Shown: positions 1-9,133, numbered from the stretch's first letter. The stretch is 64,000 bases of DNA from Priestia aryabhattai B8W22 (GCF_000956595.1 NZ_JYOO01000001.1:62001-126000); one strand, 5' to 3'. A program made the numbers and translations. Notes: generated from the letters alone by a model not told the origin.

Positions 1-389
1 TTGCACACCTTACTGTTATGTGGTTCATATCCTTTGAGCGTGTCAAGCAATAATTGTTCTCCCTTTTCAGTCAGTTTGATGTAGGTATTTCTTTTATCAT
101 TTTCCCTTTTGGATAAATGAAGGCATCCTTGATTTTCTAATTTTTTCGAAAAATTAAATGCTGTAGAGATATGCATAGCGCCTAAGTTAGCTAACTCTGA
201 CATAGAGATTTCTCCCGTGCTGCTAGCCAAACATAAAATATGATGCTCATTTACATTCAGACCATAAGGTTTCACCCATTGCTCCCAATCATCTTCTGCA
301 GCTCGCCAGATGGCTTTACTTACCTGCATTAATTTAAATCCAAACAATGATGCATCTTTTATTGTGTATTCATTTTCTTGTTTCGACAT
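1..389 (-). CDS. hpr: HTH-type transcriptional regulator Hpr/ScoC-like (MarR family), C-terminus cut off by window edge
   Basis: I translated this reading frame by hand; it starts at the ATG complementary to 387-389 and runs off the left edge, giving about 129 residues. It begins MSKQENEYTIKDASLFGFKL and continues with a MarR-type winged helix (motifs NVNEHHILCLAS, GEISMSELANLGAMHISTAF, then KRENDKRNTYIKLTEKG for the wing). This is the pattern of the Bacillus Hpr (ScoC) transition-state regulator, which represses extracellular protease and peptide-transport genes; an opp operon lies elsewhere in this window but no link is shown. The 231 bp upstream to the next gene are AT-rich. The Hpr assignment is from family recognition, and other MarR proteins remain possible. 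Confidence 0.75.
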   Translation of the reverse strand, partial: MSKQENEYTIKDASLFGFKLMQVSKAIWRAAEDDWEQWVKPYGLNVNEHHILCLASSTGEISMSELANLGAMHISTAFNFSKKLENQGCLHLSKRENDKRNTYIKLTEKGEQLLLDTLKGYEPHNSKVC

Positions 390-600
390 ACTATCATTCC
401 TTATTTGTAGGCTATTGTAAGTTAGTTTATTTTTAAAGCGTGTAAAAACATTTTTATTTCATCTAATTTATCAGTATACCTACAAAATCAGACGAAAAAA
501 TACACGTGCAGTTTAATTTCTCAGCTTTATTCCACAATATCTCTGCAATTTTGAAGAAACGTCTACCAACTAAAAAGAGTTGCTTACCTTATTTTTATTT

Positions 601-629
601 AAAAAGTAATACATGTCTTTTTAATTACT
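601..629 (-). terminator. weak terminator of the Cys/Met PLP enzyme gene
   Basis: On the minus strand AGTAAT pairs with ATTACT around a 13-nt loop and is followed by TTTTT. It overlaps the stop codon of the gene ending at 621. The stem is only 6 bp, so this is tentative. Confidence 0.35.
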
Positions 630-1835
630 AATAGGTGATGCAGATTCTAAGTGAGCAAATGCTTGTTCTAAGTCTGCAATTAAATCTTCCGTATCTTCAA
701 TTCCTACAGATATGCGAACCAGTCCTTCGGATATTCCAAGAGCTTTACGTTCTTCAAGCGTACATTCTACGTGACTAGTCGTTCTTGCCGGACCGTAAAT
801 CGTTTCAACTGCTCCTAAATTACCGGCTTTATTTGCATACGTTAACTTTGGCAGCAAAATTTTAATAGCTTCCATTTCTCCTTTTAACACAAAGCTTAAT
901 ATTCCACCAAAGCCTTTCATTTGTTTTTTGGCAATATGATGATGAGGGTGTGTTTCCAATCCAGGATAATAGACGGCTTCAACAGCTTCTTTCTTTTGAA
1001 GAAATTTAGCAATTTCCAAAGCGCTTCGTTCTTGTTGACGTATACGTAATTTTAACGTCTTCATTCCTCTTAAAATAAGATACGCTGACATGGGGTCCAT
1101 GGTCGCGCCATTGATTTCACGGTAGTGATACACATGCTGCATTAATTCTTTAGAGCCGCATACTACTCCTCCTAAGGCATCCGCATGTCCGCTTAAAAAT
1201 TTTGTGGCACTGTGAATGACAAGATCTACTCCTAATTGAAGAGGGTTTTGGTTAATTGGTGTCGCAAACGTATTATCAATAATGACCACTGCCCCTACCG
1301 ATTTTCCTGCTTTCGCTATTCTTTCAATATCAATAATTTTCATCGTAGGATTTGTAGGAGATTCTAAATACAGCACTTTACATCCTTTATTTACTTCCGC
1401 TTCAATTTCTTCATGATTTCCCGTATTACATAAGGTTACATCCACTCCAATGTTAGGAAGAAACTCAGTGAAGATTTTGTTTGTTCCCCCATATGTATCT
1501 TTTACCGATACGACTCGGTCTCCGGGTTTTAAAAACGTGTATAATGTGCTGCTAATAGCCGCCATTCCGGAGGAGAATGCGACCGCTTCTTCTGCTTCTT
1601 CGAGTATCCTTACTTTTTCTTCAAAAGCTTTAACCGTAGGATTGCTCATGCGATTATACGTATAGCCTGGTTTGTTTCCTAACGCAACTTCTTGCCATTC
1701 GTCTACATCATCATAATTATAAGCTACGCTGAAGACGACGGGAACTTGAGTGGCATTATAAGCAAGCGATTCTTTTTCTCCTGCCCATACCGCTTTTGTT
1801 CCGTCTTGTACATTTCTAAACTGTTTGTCTGTCAT
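621..1835 (-). CDS. Cystathionine gamma-synthase / gamma-lyase / methionine gamma-lyase family PLP enzyme
   Basis: The 404-residue protein is a trans-sulfuration family, PLP-dependent fold-type I enzyme acting on Cys/Met-type amino acids in the cytoplasm. Visible motifs are the N-terminal YTYNRMSNPT active-site segment, SSGMAAISS (phosphate cradle), ESPTNPTMKIIDI, IIDNTFATP (the Asp binding the pyridine nitrogen) and SATKFLSGH with the Schiff-base lysine, then RISVGIEDTEDLIADL near the C-terminus. The length is usual for the family. A GAGGTGAT ribosome site sits before the ATG. The exact reaction (gamma-synthase, gamma-lyase or methionine gamma-lyase) cannot be read from sequence alone. The gene stands alone, with a perfect palindrome about 46 bp upstream that may be its operator. 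Confidence 0.85.
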   Translation of the reverse strand: MTDKQFRNVQDGTKAVWAGEKESLAYNATQVPVVFSVAYNYDDVDEWQEVALGNKPGYTYNRMSNPTVKAFEEKVRILEEAEEAVAFSSGMAAISSTLYTFLKPGDRVVSVKDTYGGTNKIFTEFLPNIGVDVTLCNTGNHEEIEAEVNKGCKVLYLESPTNPTMKIIDIERIAKAGKSVGAVVIIDNTFATPINQNPLQLGVDLVIHSATKFLSGHADALGGVVCGSKELMQHVYHYREINGATMDPMSAYLILRGMKTLKLRIRQQERSALEIAKFLQKKEAVEAVYYPGLETHPHHHIAKKQMKGFGGILSFVLKGEMEAIKILLPKLTYANKAGNLGAVETIYGPARTTSHVECTLEERKALGISEGLVRISVGIEDTEDLIADLEQAFAHLESASPISN

Positions 1836-1880
1836 TCACTCATCACCTCTGGTTTTGTTAATTAGATATTGATTAGATTA

Positions 1881-1898
1881 TATATTGTATACAATATA
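1881..1898. promoter_or_regulatory. perfect 18-bp palindrome, putative operator of the PLP-enzyme gene
   Basis: TATATTGTATACAATATA is an exact palindrome with a TTGTATACAA core, immediately followed by a second partly symmetric run (TACTGTATATAGTA). It lies 46-63 bp upstream of the start codon at 1835, where a promoter is expected. TTGTATACAA-type cores occur in GntR-family operators, but which regulator binds here is unknown. Confidence 0.5.
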
Positions 1899-2037
1899 CT
1901 GTATATAGTACAGAATAATCTGATAATAAAATATACGTACATTCCTCATTAAATTTAAAAAAATTGAGATATAACGAAATCAATTCAATCTAAAGACGAA
2001 CAAATAGGATACATGAGCTGAACTGCTTATGACACGG

Positions 2038-2167
2038 CAGTTGATTTCCGTGCAAGACTTCGCTTTCCGCGGGCGGGCGCTGAGCCTCCTCGTCGCATAT
2101 GCTCCTGCGGGATCTTACCTGTTCCGCTGTTCCCGCAGGAGTCTTCGTCTTGCCCTCCAATCAACTG
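2038..2167. repeat. 130-bp GC-rich intergenic repeat with imperfect terminal inverted repeats
   Basis: The element begins CAGTTGATTTCCGTGCAAGAC, and its end read on the other strand begins CAGTTGATTGGAGGGCAAGAC, so the 21-bp ends match except for about five positions. Inside are GC-rich blocks (CTTTCCGCGGGCGG, GCCTCCTCGTCGC, CTCCTGCGGGA and its inverted copy TCCCGCAGGAG) that stand out from the AT-rich surroundings. It encodes no ORF. I recall very similar interspersed repeats in many Bacillaceae genomes; it resembles a non-autonomous, MITE-like repeat. No second copy was noticed in this window. Confidence 0.7.
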
Positions 2168-2209
2168 CTAGAAGAACTTAAACAAATCGAACCTACGCTT
2201 ACCATAACA

Positions 2210-2261
2210 AAAAAAACGAACCACTAATCAAAAATCTTGATCAATCAATGGTTCATTTTTT
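2210..2261 (-). terminator. Terminator downstream of acoR (usable on both strands)
   Basis: GAACCA (2218-2223) pairs with TGGTTC (2249-2254), with an inner ATCAA/TTGAT pair. A run of A (2205-2216) gives the U tract on the minus strand and TTTTTT follows on the plus strand. It sits just after the acoR stop at 2299. Confidence 0.6.
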
Positions 2262-2298
2262 ACTTCTTCTAAATTTAAAACAGTTAAAAACTCTCAGC

Positions 2299-4176
2299 TT
2301 ACAAATTGAATTTTTTTAATCTGTTATAAAATGTACTTCGTGGTATATCTAACAGCTTAGCGGCCAGTGACACATTTCCCTGAGTTTTGCGTAAAGCATC
2401 CATCATTAAGTCTTTTTGAACTTTTTCACGAAATGTGAGTGCGGGTAAGGACGTAAAATCGTTTTCTTGTATTTCTTGTGAAGTATCAGAGTGACAAAGG
2501 TTCCTCTGACCACCGAAGTTTAAAGAACCCAAATAATTCAATATTGTCTCTTTTTTTGTGTCGGTGTTTAGCGAAATCTTCAAGCGCTCAAGTACATTAA
2601 ATAATTCTCGAATGTTTCCGGGCCACTGGTAATCTATCAATTTATCCACTAATTCCTTGGGGAAATTCATATTCCAATCATTCGTTTGACAAAAGTACCG
2701 CATAAGATGCGGAATATCTTCTTTTCTTTCCCGTAAAGGCGGAAGATGCACGGGGTACACGTGAAGCCGGTAGTATAAATCTTCTCGAAACTTCCCTTCA
2801 TTGACAAGTTGGCGAAGATCTCGATGAGTAGCGGTAATAATCCGGATGTCTACCGGAATTTCCTGATTGCTTCCCACAGGCGTGACCTTGCGCTCTTGCA
2901 ATACTCTTAACAAAGAAACTTGCATAGAATGAGGAAGTTCACCTATTTCATCAAGGAAAATCGTACCATGATTAGCCTGTTCAAACTTCCCTTGATATCC
3001 TTGACGCCGCGCTCCTGTAAAGGCTCCTTCCGCATAGCCAAATAATTCACTTTCCATAAGTTCCTTCGGAATGGCACCACAATTAAGAGCAATAAAAGGT
3101 CCGTTTTTACGCGAACTGTTTTCATGAATCGTTCTCGCCACTACTTCTTTTCCAGTGCCTGTTTCCCCTAAAATATAGACCGTTGTATCCGTAGGAGCCG
3201 CATGCTTTATTTCTTCTAGTGTTCGCTGAAAGGATCGGCTTATGCCTGCTTCTCCTTTAAAACAAAATGATTGAGCAGAGATCTGTTTAGTTGTTTGGTT
3301 ATGAATCGTTTCTTCTGATAAGTAAACAATCTTTCCAATAGAATGACCGTGTCTTTTTGAAATTACAGGCACTTCCATCACTATACGAAATCCCTGTTGT
3401 ACAATCGTATTCAACTTTTGGCCTGACCATTTAGGTATACATTCCCGAACGGTCTTACTTGCTCCTACAATCATTTCTTTGTAATTGCAAAGCAGCAAGA
3501 GCTGCTTGCTATCGACAAAATTCATAGAAGCATGAACCACCTCAATTTCGTCTTTGTGCATTCGAATGCTTAACTCCCGTTCGATTGTATACGCAATGGA
3601 CGTAACCATTCCAAGCATATAAGGATGAGCTCTGTTTACGGGACAAGAAATATTAATAACCCCAATTAAATTTCCGTCGTCATTTCGAACAGGCGCCGCC
3701 GAACAGCTCCATTGATGCGAAGCAATCGAATAATGTTCTGTACCTGTTATCATAATGGGTTCTTCCGTTTGCAGAGCCGTACCGATTGCATTTGTTCCTA
3801 CTTCTTTCTCTGTCCAACAAGCACCTTCCACAAAATTAATTTTTCTTGCTTCATTCAGTGTAAGTCTATTTCCTGTAATAGATAAAATATAGCCTTCTGG
3901 GTCAATTAATAGAGCAACCATTCCTAAATCTGCCGCTGATTGTCTTATTCTTTCTAAGTGCGGCAAAGCCGTTTCGAGAAATAAAGAATTCATTTGTTTT
4001 CGAGAATGAAAATCTTCGTTTCTTAAAATCGATCTGCCTTTATCTAGGTAAGGGTTAACATCTGCGCTTTTACAACGATGCCATGATTTTACAATAATGT
4101 CGTTTAACCTTGACGATTCAAGTGCCCCTTCGTTTACAAAACGTTTCCATGTGTTTAAAGAAAGTGTAGATTCCAT
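2299..4176 (-). CDS. acoR: AcoR, sigma-54-dependent activator of the acetoin operon
   Basis: The 625-residue protein is a bacterial enhancer-binding protein. The N-terminal third (about 70-190) is a GAF-type sensor region. The central AAA+ domain has Walker A GETGTGKE, the sigma-54-contacting loop GAFTGA, Walker B-like GTIFLDEIGE, and the arginine-finger segment FREDLYYRL. A Fis-type helix-turn-helix ends the protein (VSLAAKLLDIPRSTFYNRLK). It lies just downstream of acoABCL on the same strand, the arrangement known in Bacillus, where AcoR senses acetoin and activates acoA with sigma-54. GGGGAGAGG precedes the ATG. A terminator separates it from acoL and a cre-like site lies 73 bp upstream, so it probably has its own catabolite-repressed promoter. 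Confidence 0.92.
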   Translation of the reverse strand: MESTLSLNTWKRFVNEGALESSRLNDIIVKSWHRCKSADVNPYLDKGRSILRNEDFHSRKQMNSLFLETALPHLERIRQSAADLGMVALLIDPEGYILSITGNRLTLNEARKINFVEGACWTEKEVGTNAIGTALQTEEPIMITGTEHYSIASHQWSCSAAPVRNDDGNLIGVINISCPVNRAHPYMLGMVTSIAYTIERELSIRMHKDEIEVVHASMNFVDSKQLLLLCNYKEMIVGASKTVRECIPKWSGQKLNTIVQQGFRIVMEVPVISKRHGHSIGKIVYLSEETIHNQTTKQISAQSFCFKGEAGISRSFQRTLEEIKHAAPTDTTVYILGETGTGKEVVARTIHENSSRKNGPFIALNCGAIPKELMESELFGYAEGAFTGARRQGYQGKFEQANHGTIFLDEIGELPHSMQVSLLRVLQERKVTPVGSNQEIPVDIRIITATHRDLRQLVNEGKFREDLYYRLHVYPVHLPPLRERKEDIPHLMRYFCQTNDWNMNFPKELVDKLIDYQWPGNIRELFNVLERLKISLNTDTKKETILNYLGSLNFGGQRNLCHSDTSQEIQENDFTSLPALTFREKVQKDLMMDALRKTQGNVSLAAKLLDIPRSTFYNRLKKFNL

Positions 4177-4248
4177 TTCTTACCTCTCCCCTATAAACTT
4201 GATTGAATATAGTAAATCAAGGCTTGTTACTATTATTATAAATCACAA

Positions 4249-4262
4249 AGAAAACGTTATCA
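4249..4262. promoter_or_regulatory. cre (CcpA) site upstream of acoR
   Basis: AGAAAACGTTATCA matches the consensus TGWAANCGNTNWCA at 13 of 14 positions. It lies in the acoL-acoR gap, 73 bp upstream of the acoR start. Glucose repression of acetoin catabolism through acoR is established in B. subtilis; here it is inferred from the site. Confidence 0.6.
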
Positions 4263-4310
4263 TTATCAAAGATAGATTCTTAAGCTCACGTTATGTAAAA
4301 ATTAATAGAA

Positions 4311-4373
4311 AAACTAGACGAGGATGCAGGAAAATCCCTATACCTCTACCATGATTCCTTCATCCTCTAGTTT
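4311..4373 (-). terminator. Long-stem terminator after acoL
   Basis: On the minus strand AAACTAGAGGATG pairs with CATCCTCgTCTAGTTT across a roughly 35-nt loop and is followed by TTTTTCTATT. It separates acoABCL from acoR. Confidence 0.55.
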
Positions 4374-4439
4374 ACTTTTTAAATCATTCATTTTTACTTT
4401 TCATCCTTAAAGAGCTTAATAACTTGAGCACTTGTATAA

Positions 4440-5819
4440 TCATGAGTGAACGGCCTGACCCGTTGAATGCAAAAGAGCTTCATGAATTGCTTCGGATAAT
4501 GTAGGATGAGCAGCGATAAAGTCTTCCATTACATCCGTGGTCAACTCTCCGTGCAGCATGATGGTTCCTTGTCCAATTAATTCTGTAGCATGTGCACCTA
4601 CAATGGAGAGCCCAATAATTTCATTAAACTGCGGTTCTACTATTACCTTCACTTTTCCAACCGGATCATTTGCAATCATCGCTTTGCCGTTTGCCGTAAA
4701 CGAAAATTCTCCGACGCGAATATCGCCGTATTTTTCTCGGGCCTGTTTTTCTGTCATACCGACACTTGCAATTTCAGGGTGAGTATAGATGCAGCGTGGT
4801 ACAGCTCGATAATTTACGTTCTTATCTTTTCCACATGCGTGTAAAGCAGCAACTGTGCCTTCATGAAAGGCTACATGAGCAAGCTGAATTCCGCCAACTA
4901 CATCTCCACAAGCATAGATATTAGGTATATTCGTTTGCATATGCTCATTAACATCAATTCCTTGTTTTGAGAAATGTACGCCAATCTTTTCTAAACCTAA
5001 ATCTAGCACTCTAGGCTTTCTCCCAATTGAAATTAATGCATAGTCAGATTGCAGTTCGTGTAGCTCTTCTTTATGTTTAAATAGAGCTGTTTTATCTTCT
5101 GGCTGCATTTCTGTTAGCGAAGCGGATGTGTAAATCGCTACGCCTTTTTTCTCTAACTCTTCCTGTAACGTAAAGGCGATATCGGCATCTTCACCAGGAA
5201 GCAGCTGATCTGCCGCTTCCACAATCGTTACTTTTGTTCCCATTTGACTGTAAATGCTTGCAAATTCACAACCAATTACCCCTCCTCCTACTATTAAAAG
5301 AGATGAAGGGATAGCAGACAGTGACATTGCTTGTCCACTGTGAATAATCCACTTTCCATCAAAAGGTGCAAATGGCAGACTAGCAGGTTCTGAACCTGCA
5401 GCAATAATAAACTGTTCAGCCTCTATCTCATCTACGTGATTTTCGTTTTGCACGGCTAGGCGATGATTTGTCAAAAAGGAAGCTTCTCCTTTCATGACTT
5501 TAATACTGTTCTTTTTCATCAAATAGCCAATTCCCTGCACCAGTTTTTTAACAATGGCTGTTTTATGATGCTGAACCCCACCCCAGTTAATTTTCACTTG
5601 TTCCAAAGGAAGAGTGATGCCGAATTGCTCAGCTTGCTTAATTTTCTCATAGGCTTCCGCGCTTGCTAATAATGACTTTGTTGGCATGCAGCCCTCATTT
5701 AAACATGTTCCACCTAAATCTTTTTGTTCGATTAACGTAACTTGTTTTCCTTGCCGGGCGGCAGTGATTGCCGCCACATATCCTGCAGGACCGCCGCCAA
5801 TGACAACTAAAGGTTTCAC
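4440..5819 (-). CDS. acoL: Dihydrolipoamide dehydrogenase, E3 of the acetoin dehydrogenase complex
   Basis: A 459-residue FAD-containing E3 that reoxidises the dihydrolipoyl group of AcoC with NAD+. It shows the N-terminal FAD motif VVIGGGPAGYVAA, the redox disulfide in GGTCLNEGCMPTK, a second Rossmann motif LLIVGGGVIGCEFAS, the FAD-binding YACGDVVGG, and the C-terminal dimer-interface AHPTLSEAIHEAL containing the His-Glu pair. I chose the GTG at 5819 because AAAGGTGG lies about 7 nt before it; an upstream GTG at 5831 would overlap that ribosome site. It follows acoC by 16 bp as last gene of acoABCL. Confidence 0.93.
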   Translation of the reverse strand: MKPLVVIGGGPAGYVAAITAARQGKQVTLIEQKDLGGTCLNEGCMPTKSLLASAEAYEKIKQAEQFGITLPLEQVKINWGGVQHHKTAIVKKLVQGIGYLMKKNSIKVMKGEASFLTNHRLAVQNENHVDEIEAEQFIIAAGSEPASLPFAPFDGKWIIHSGQAMSLSAIPSSLLIVGGGVIGCEFASIYSQMGTKVTIVEAADQLLPGEDADIAFTLQEELEKKGVAIYTSASLTEMQPEDKTALFKHKEELHELQSDYALISIGRKPRVLDLGLEKIGVHFSKQGIDVNEHMQTNIPNIYACGDVVGGIQLAHVAFHEGTVAALHACGKDKNVNYRAVPRCIYTHPEIASVGMTEKQAREKYGDIRVGEFSFTANGKAMIANDPVGKVKVIVEPQFNEIIGLSIVGAHATELIGQGTIMLHGELTTDVMEDFIAAHPTLSEAIHEALLHSTGQAVHS

Positions 5820-5835
5820 GGAATGCACCACCTTT

Positions 5836-7062
5836 CTATAAGAGTAGTAAAATAGGTTGCTCTAAGTATTGTTTAATAGTTCCAAGAAAATTAGCTGCAG
5901 GTGCCCCGTCCAGTACGCGATGATCAAACGTCAGGCTTAAAGGCAGCACGTTTCTTCTTTGTAAATCGTCTTCTTTATACATAGGTACATCTTCAGTAGC
6001 TCCAACTCCAAGGATTCCTGTTTCAGGCGGATTTAATACAGGTGTAAAATACTCTACTCCGTAAGCACCCAGATTAGTAATAGTGAATGTTGAGCCTTGC
6101 ATCCTATCAGTGCTCAGTTGACCTTGCCGAGCATCCGCTGCTCGTGTTTTAATCTCTGCAGCTAATTCAACTAACGGCATTTTTTCAGCATGTTGCACAA
6201 CAGGAACAACTAACCCATTTTCTAAAGCCACGGCCATTCCAAGGTGAACATGATTATAGAGATGAATTTCGTTATCGATATAGGCACTGTTCATTTGCTT
6301 GTGTTCTTGAAGTGAAAGAACAACAGCACGAGCAATAAAATCGGTTAGAGATATTTTTACACTATGACGTTGTTGAATCACTTCTTTAATTTCTCGTTGA
6401 AGAGACAGCAAATCCGTCACGTCAGCTTTCATATTAATCGTTAATTGAGCACTGTTTAATAAGCTATTATGCATTCGGCCTGCAATGACTTTCCTCATGC
6501 CAGCTACTGGAAGCGTTTCTTTTTTTGCAGCTTCATCTATTTCAGCTGGTGGATGACTTGTTTCTGAAGCTTTTTCTGTCAGCACTTTCTCTACATCCGC
6601 TTTTGTGATTCTTCCTTTTGGTCCCGTTCCTTTAATCATTTCAATATCAATGTTTTCAGATTCGGCTATTTTCCGTGCAATTGGTGAAATGCGCACAGTT
6701 TCTTTGCTCTTCTTTGATGAAGCTGCGTTTGCTGGCGGCTCTTCTAAAGAAATAGTGGCGGCTACCTCGTTTTTGGGAACCTGGAGCTCATTTGCTGAAC
6801 TGTTTTGCTCAGTAAGCTGCTCGTTTGGCTTTCCAACATAACAGATAATCGTTCCAGGAGGCACCCCTACATCTTCTTGCACAAGAATATCAAGAATCAC
6901 ACCGTCCTGCGGAGCTTCAATTTCCATTTCTATTTTTTCAGAATTAATGCTTGCAATCATATCTCCTTTTGAAACGGAGTCTCCAACTTTTTTATTCCAT
7001 GTCGAAACGGTTCCTTCTTTCATTGCCATACCTAGTTTTGGCATTACAACCTCTGCAGCCAT
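5836..7062 (-). CDS. acoC: Dihydrolipoamide acetyltransferase, E2 of the acetoin dehydrogenase complex
   Basis: A 408-residue E2 core protein that transfers the acetyl group released from acetoin to CoA. A single lipoyl domain occupies about residues 1-80 with lipoylated lysine in INSEKIEMEIEAP. After a linker comes a peripheral-subunit-binding domain (about 123-160, RISPIARKIAESENIDI...GTGPKGRITKADV) and a catalytic domain with the active-site motif FDHRVLDGAPAANF. AAGGAGGAGG precedes the ATG. It lies 25 bp downstream of acoB within the aco operon. Confidence 0.93.
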   Translation of the reverse strand: MAAEVVMPKLGMAMKEGTVSTWNKKVGDSVSKGDMIASINSEKIEMEIEAPQDGVILDILVQEDVGVPPGTIICYVGKPNEQLTEQNSSANELQVPKNEVAATISLEEPPANAASSKKSKETVRISPIARKIAESENIDIEMIKGTGPKGRITKADVEKVLTEKASETSHPPAEIDEAAKKETLPVAGMRKVIAGRMHNSLLNSAQLTINMKADVTDLLSLQREIKEVIQQRHSVKISLTDFIARAVVLSLQEHKQMNSAYIDNEIHLYNHVHLGMAVALENGLVVPVVQHAEKMPLVELAAEIKTRAADARQGQLSTDRMQGSTFTITNLGAYGVEYFTPVLNPPETGILGVGATEDVPMYKEDDLQRRNVLPLSLTFDHRVLDGAPAANFLGTIKQYLEQPILLLL

Positions 7063-7087
7063 TTGCTTCCTCCTCCTTTCTCTTTAC

Positions 7088-8122
7088 TTACACGCTTAAA
7101 AGCGATTTATCTCCGAGCAACTCCGATACAACTTCAATTACTTTTTGCGGTGTTGGCAGATAAATATCTTCTAATGGAGGTGAAAATGGCACAGGTGTAT
7201 GTGGCGCTGTAATTCGTTTAATAGGTGCATCAAGCATGTCAAATCCTTTATCAGCAACTAGCGCAGCAATGTCTGTTGCTATGCTGCATCTTGGGTTGGC
7301 TTCGTCAATAACAATTAATCGATTCGTTTTTTCTACAGAAGAAAGAATCGTCTCCTCGTCAAAAGGGGATAGACTTCGCGGATCCACTACTTCTACGTCA
7401 ATTCCTTTGTGAGATAATTGATCTGCTGCTGTAAGTGCAGTATTTACTTGTTTGCCAATCGCTACAATAGTTAAATCCGTTCCTTCGCGTTTCACGTCCG
7501 CTTTTCCTAATGGAATCGTATAGTAGCCTTCAGGAACCTCACCTTTCATGTTGTACAATGTTTTGTCTTCAAAAAAGATAACCGGATCATTGTCTTCAAT
7601 TGCTGCTAATAACAAGCCTTTTGCATCGTAAGGGTTAGAAGGCACCACTACTTTAATGCCAGGAATGCTAGTGAACAAAGCGTACAAGCTCTGAGAATGC
7701 TGAGCTGCAGCTCTAAATCCAGCTCCATGAGTCGTTCGAATTGTAACCGGCACTTCTGCTTTTCCTCCGAACATGTATCTAAATTTTGCGCCTTGATTCA
7801 GCACTTGGTCCAAGCAGCAGCCAATAAAGTCGTTAAACATTAATTCTGCAACCGGTCTTAACCCTGTGGCTGCGGCTCCCATTGCAGCTCCTATATAAGC
7901 TGCTTCTGAAATAGGCGTATCAAGAATTCGTTCACGTCCAAATTCTTGCACAAGCCCTTTCGTAACTCCAAGGACCCCGCCCCACGCTTCATCGTCTTGC
8001 AGGTGGTCAATTTCCGCTCCACCGGCTACATCTTCTCCGAGCAGAATCACATTCTCATCTTTTCGCATCGCTAGTTTCATTGCTTCATTGATAGCTTCAG
8101 ACATACTTAATTTTCTAGTCAT
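7088..8122 (-). CDS. acoB: Acetoin dehydrogenase E1 component, beta subunit
   Basis: A 344-residue transketolase-like E1 beta subunit that forms the thiamine-diphosphate site together with AcoA. Recognisable features are the start RKLSMSEAINEAM, VILLGEDVAGGA, RILDTPISEAAYIGAAMGAA, the TTHGAGFRAAAQHSQSLYA segment, and the C-terminal SPFDEETILSSVEKTNRLIV. AAGGGGG precedes the ATG. It sits 18 bp after acoA and 25 bp before acoC, which fits one transcript. Confidence 0.93.
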   Translation of the reverse strand: MTRKLSMSEAINEAMKLAMRKDENVILLGEDVAGGAEIDHLQDDEAWGGVLGVTKGLVQEFGRERILDTPISEAAYIGAAMGAAATGLRPVAELMFNDFIGCCLDQVLNQGAKFRYMFGGKAEVPVTIRTTHGAGFRAAAQHSQSLYALFTSIPGIKVVVPSNPYDAKGLLLAAIEDNDPVIFFEDKTLYNMKGEVPEGYYTIPLGKADVKREGTDLTIVAIGKQVNTALTAADQLSHKGIDVEVVDPRSLSPFDEETILSSVEKTNRLIVIDEANPRCSIATDIAALVADKGFDMLDAPIKRITAPHTPVPFSPPLEDIYLPTPQKVIEVVSELLGDKSLLSV

Positions 8123-8140
8123 CTTCTTTTCCCCCTTTAA

Positions 8141-9133
8141 TTAGTAAGATACATAAACATCTGTTAGTAGTTCGGAAGCATCAGGATAATCGCTTGTTTC
8201 TGCTAGCTCAACCGCGCGTTTTACTGCTTTTTCTACATCACCTTCAATATCTCTGAGCTCTTTTTCTGTTACTACTTGTTCTGAAAGCAAATAGTTTTCA
8301 AAAAGAGCAATAGCATCTTTTTCCTGGAGATGTTCTTTCTTTTCACTGCCTGATTTATACGTTTGTGCGTCGCCTTCGAAATGCCCGTAATTTCGATACG
8401 TTACACATTCAATTAACGTTGGGCCTTCCCCTCTGCGAGCTCGTTGAATAGCTTCTGCAGCTGCTTCATAAACGGCCATTACGTCTTTTCCATCCACTCG
8501 TACGCCTGGAATGTTATAAGATGCGGCACGATCTGCAATCGTGCTGCAGCTTGAAGCATAAGAAAAGGGAGTTGCCTCTCCGTAGCCATTATTCTCAGCA
8601 ACAAAAACAACAGGCAGTTTCCAAATGGCTGCTAAGTTAATTCCTTCATGAAACGTTCCTTCATTGCCCGCTCCGTCTCCAAAAAAGCAAACGCTTACAT
8701 CTTTTGTCTTTTTATACTTAGCAGTTAAAGCAGAACCGCATGCAAGCGGAAAGCCTCCTCCTACAATTCCATTTGCTCCTAAAATTCCTTTATCTAAATC
8801 CGCGATATGCATAGATCCGCCTTTTCCTTTGCCTAACCCGGTTACCTTCCCAAATAGTTCAGCCATCATTCCATCTAAATCGCCGCCTTTAGCAATACAA
8901 TGACCGTGTCCCCGATGAGTGCTCGTAATACTGTCACTGTCATTAAGATGAGCGCACATTCCAACCGCTACCGCTTCTTCACCTGCATACAGATGAACAA
9001 AACCAGGCAGTACCCCTTTTGCAAAAATTTGATGTACTTCATCTTCAAACTTTCGAATTTCTGCCATTTTCTGATACATCCAGCTGGCTTTTTCTTTCGT
9101 AAGCTTTTCTGTTTTATTTTGAGCAGTTTTCAT
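8141..9133 (-). CDS. acoA: Acetoin dehydrogenase E1 component, alpha subunit
   Basis: A 330-residue thiamine-diphosphate-dependent E1 alpha subunit, which cleaves acetoin to acetaldehyde and an enzyme-bound acetyl unit. The ThDP motif is present: GDGAGNEGTFHEG up to AENN. GKGKGGSMH and the phosphorylation-loop-like RNYGHFEGDAQTYK are also family signatures. I chose the ATG at 9133, with GAGGAGG 10 nt before it. The longer frame from 9169 would begin at about the transcription start predicted from the sigma-54 promoter at 9181-9197 and so is unlikely. First gene of acoABCL. Confidence 0.93.
   Translation of the reverse strand: MKTAQNKTEKLTKEKASWMYQKMAEIRKFEDEVHQIFAKGVLPGFVHLYAGEEAVAVGMCAHLNDSDSITSTHRGHGHCIAKGGDLDGMMAELFGKVTGLGKGKGGSMHIADLDKGILGANGIVGGGFPLACGSALTAKYKKTKDVSVCFFGDGAGNEGTFHEGINLAAIWKLPVVFVAENNGYGEATPFSYASSCSTIADRAASYNIPGVRVDGKDVMAVYEAAAEAIQRARRGEGPTLIECVTYRNYGHFEGDAQTYKSGSEKKEHLQEKDAIALFENYLLSEQVVTEKELRDIEGDVEKAVKRAVELAETSDYPDASELLTDVYVSY

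Noticed and set aside
2038-2167. Insertion sequence
   Set aside because: Only 130 bp with no transposase frame; described as a repeat instead.
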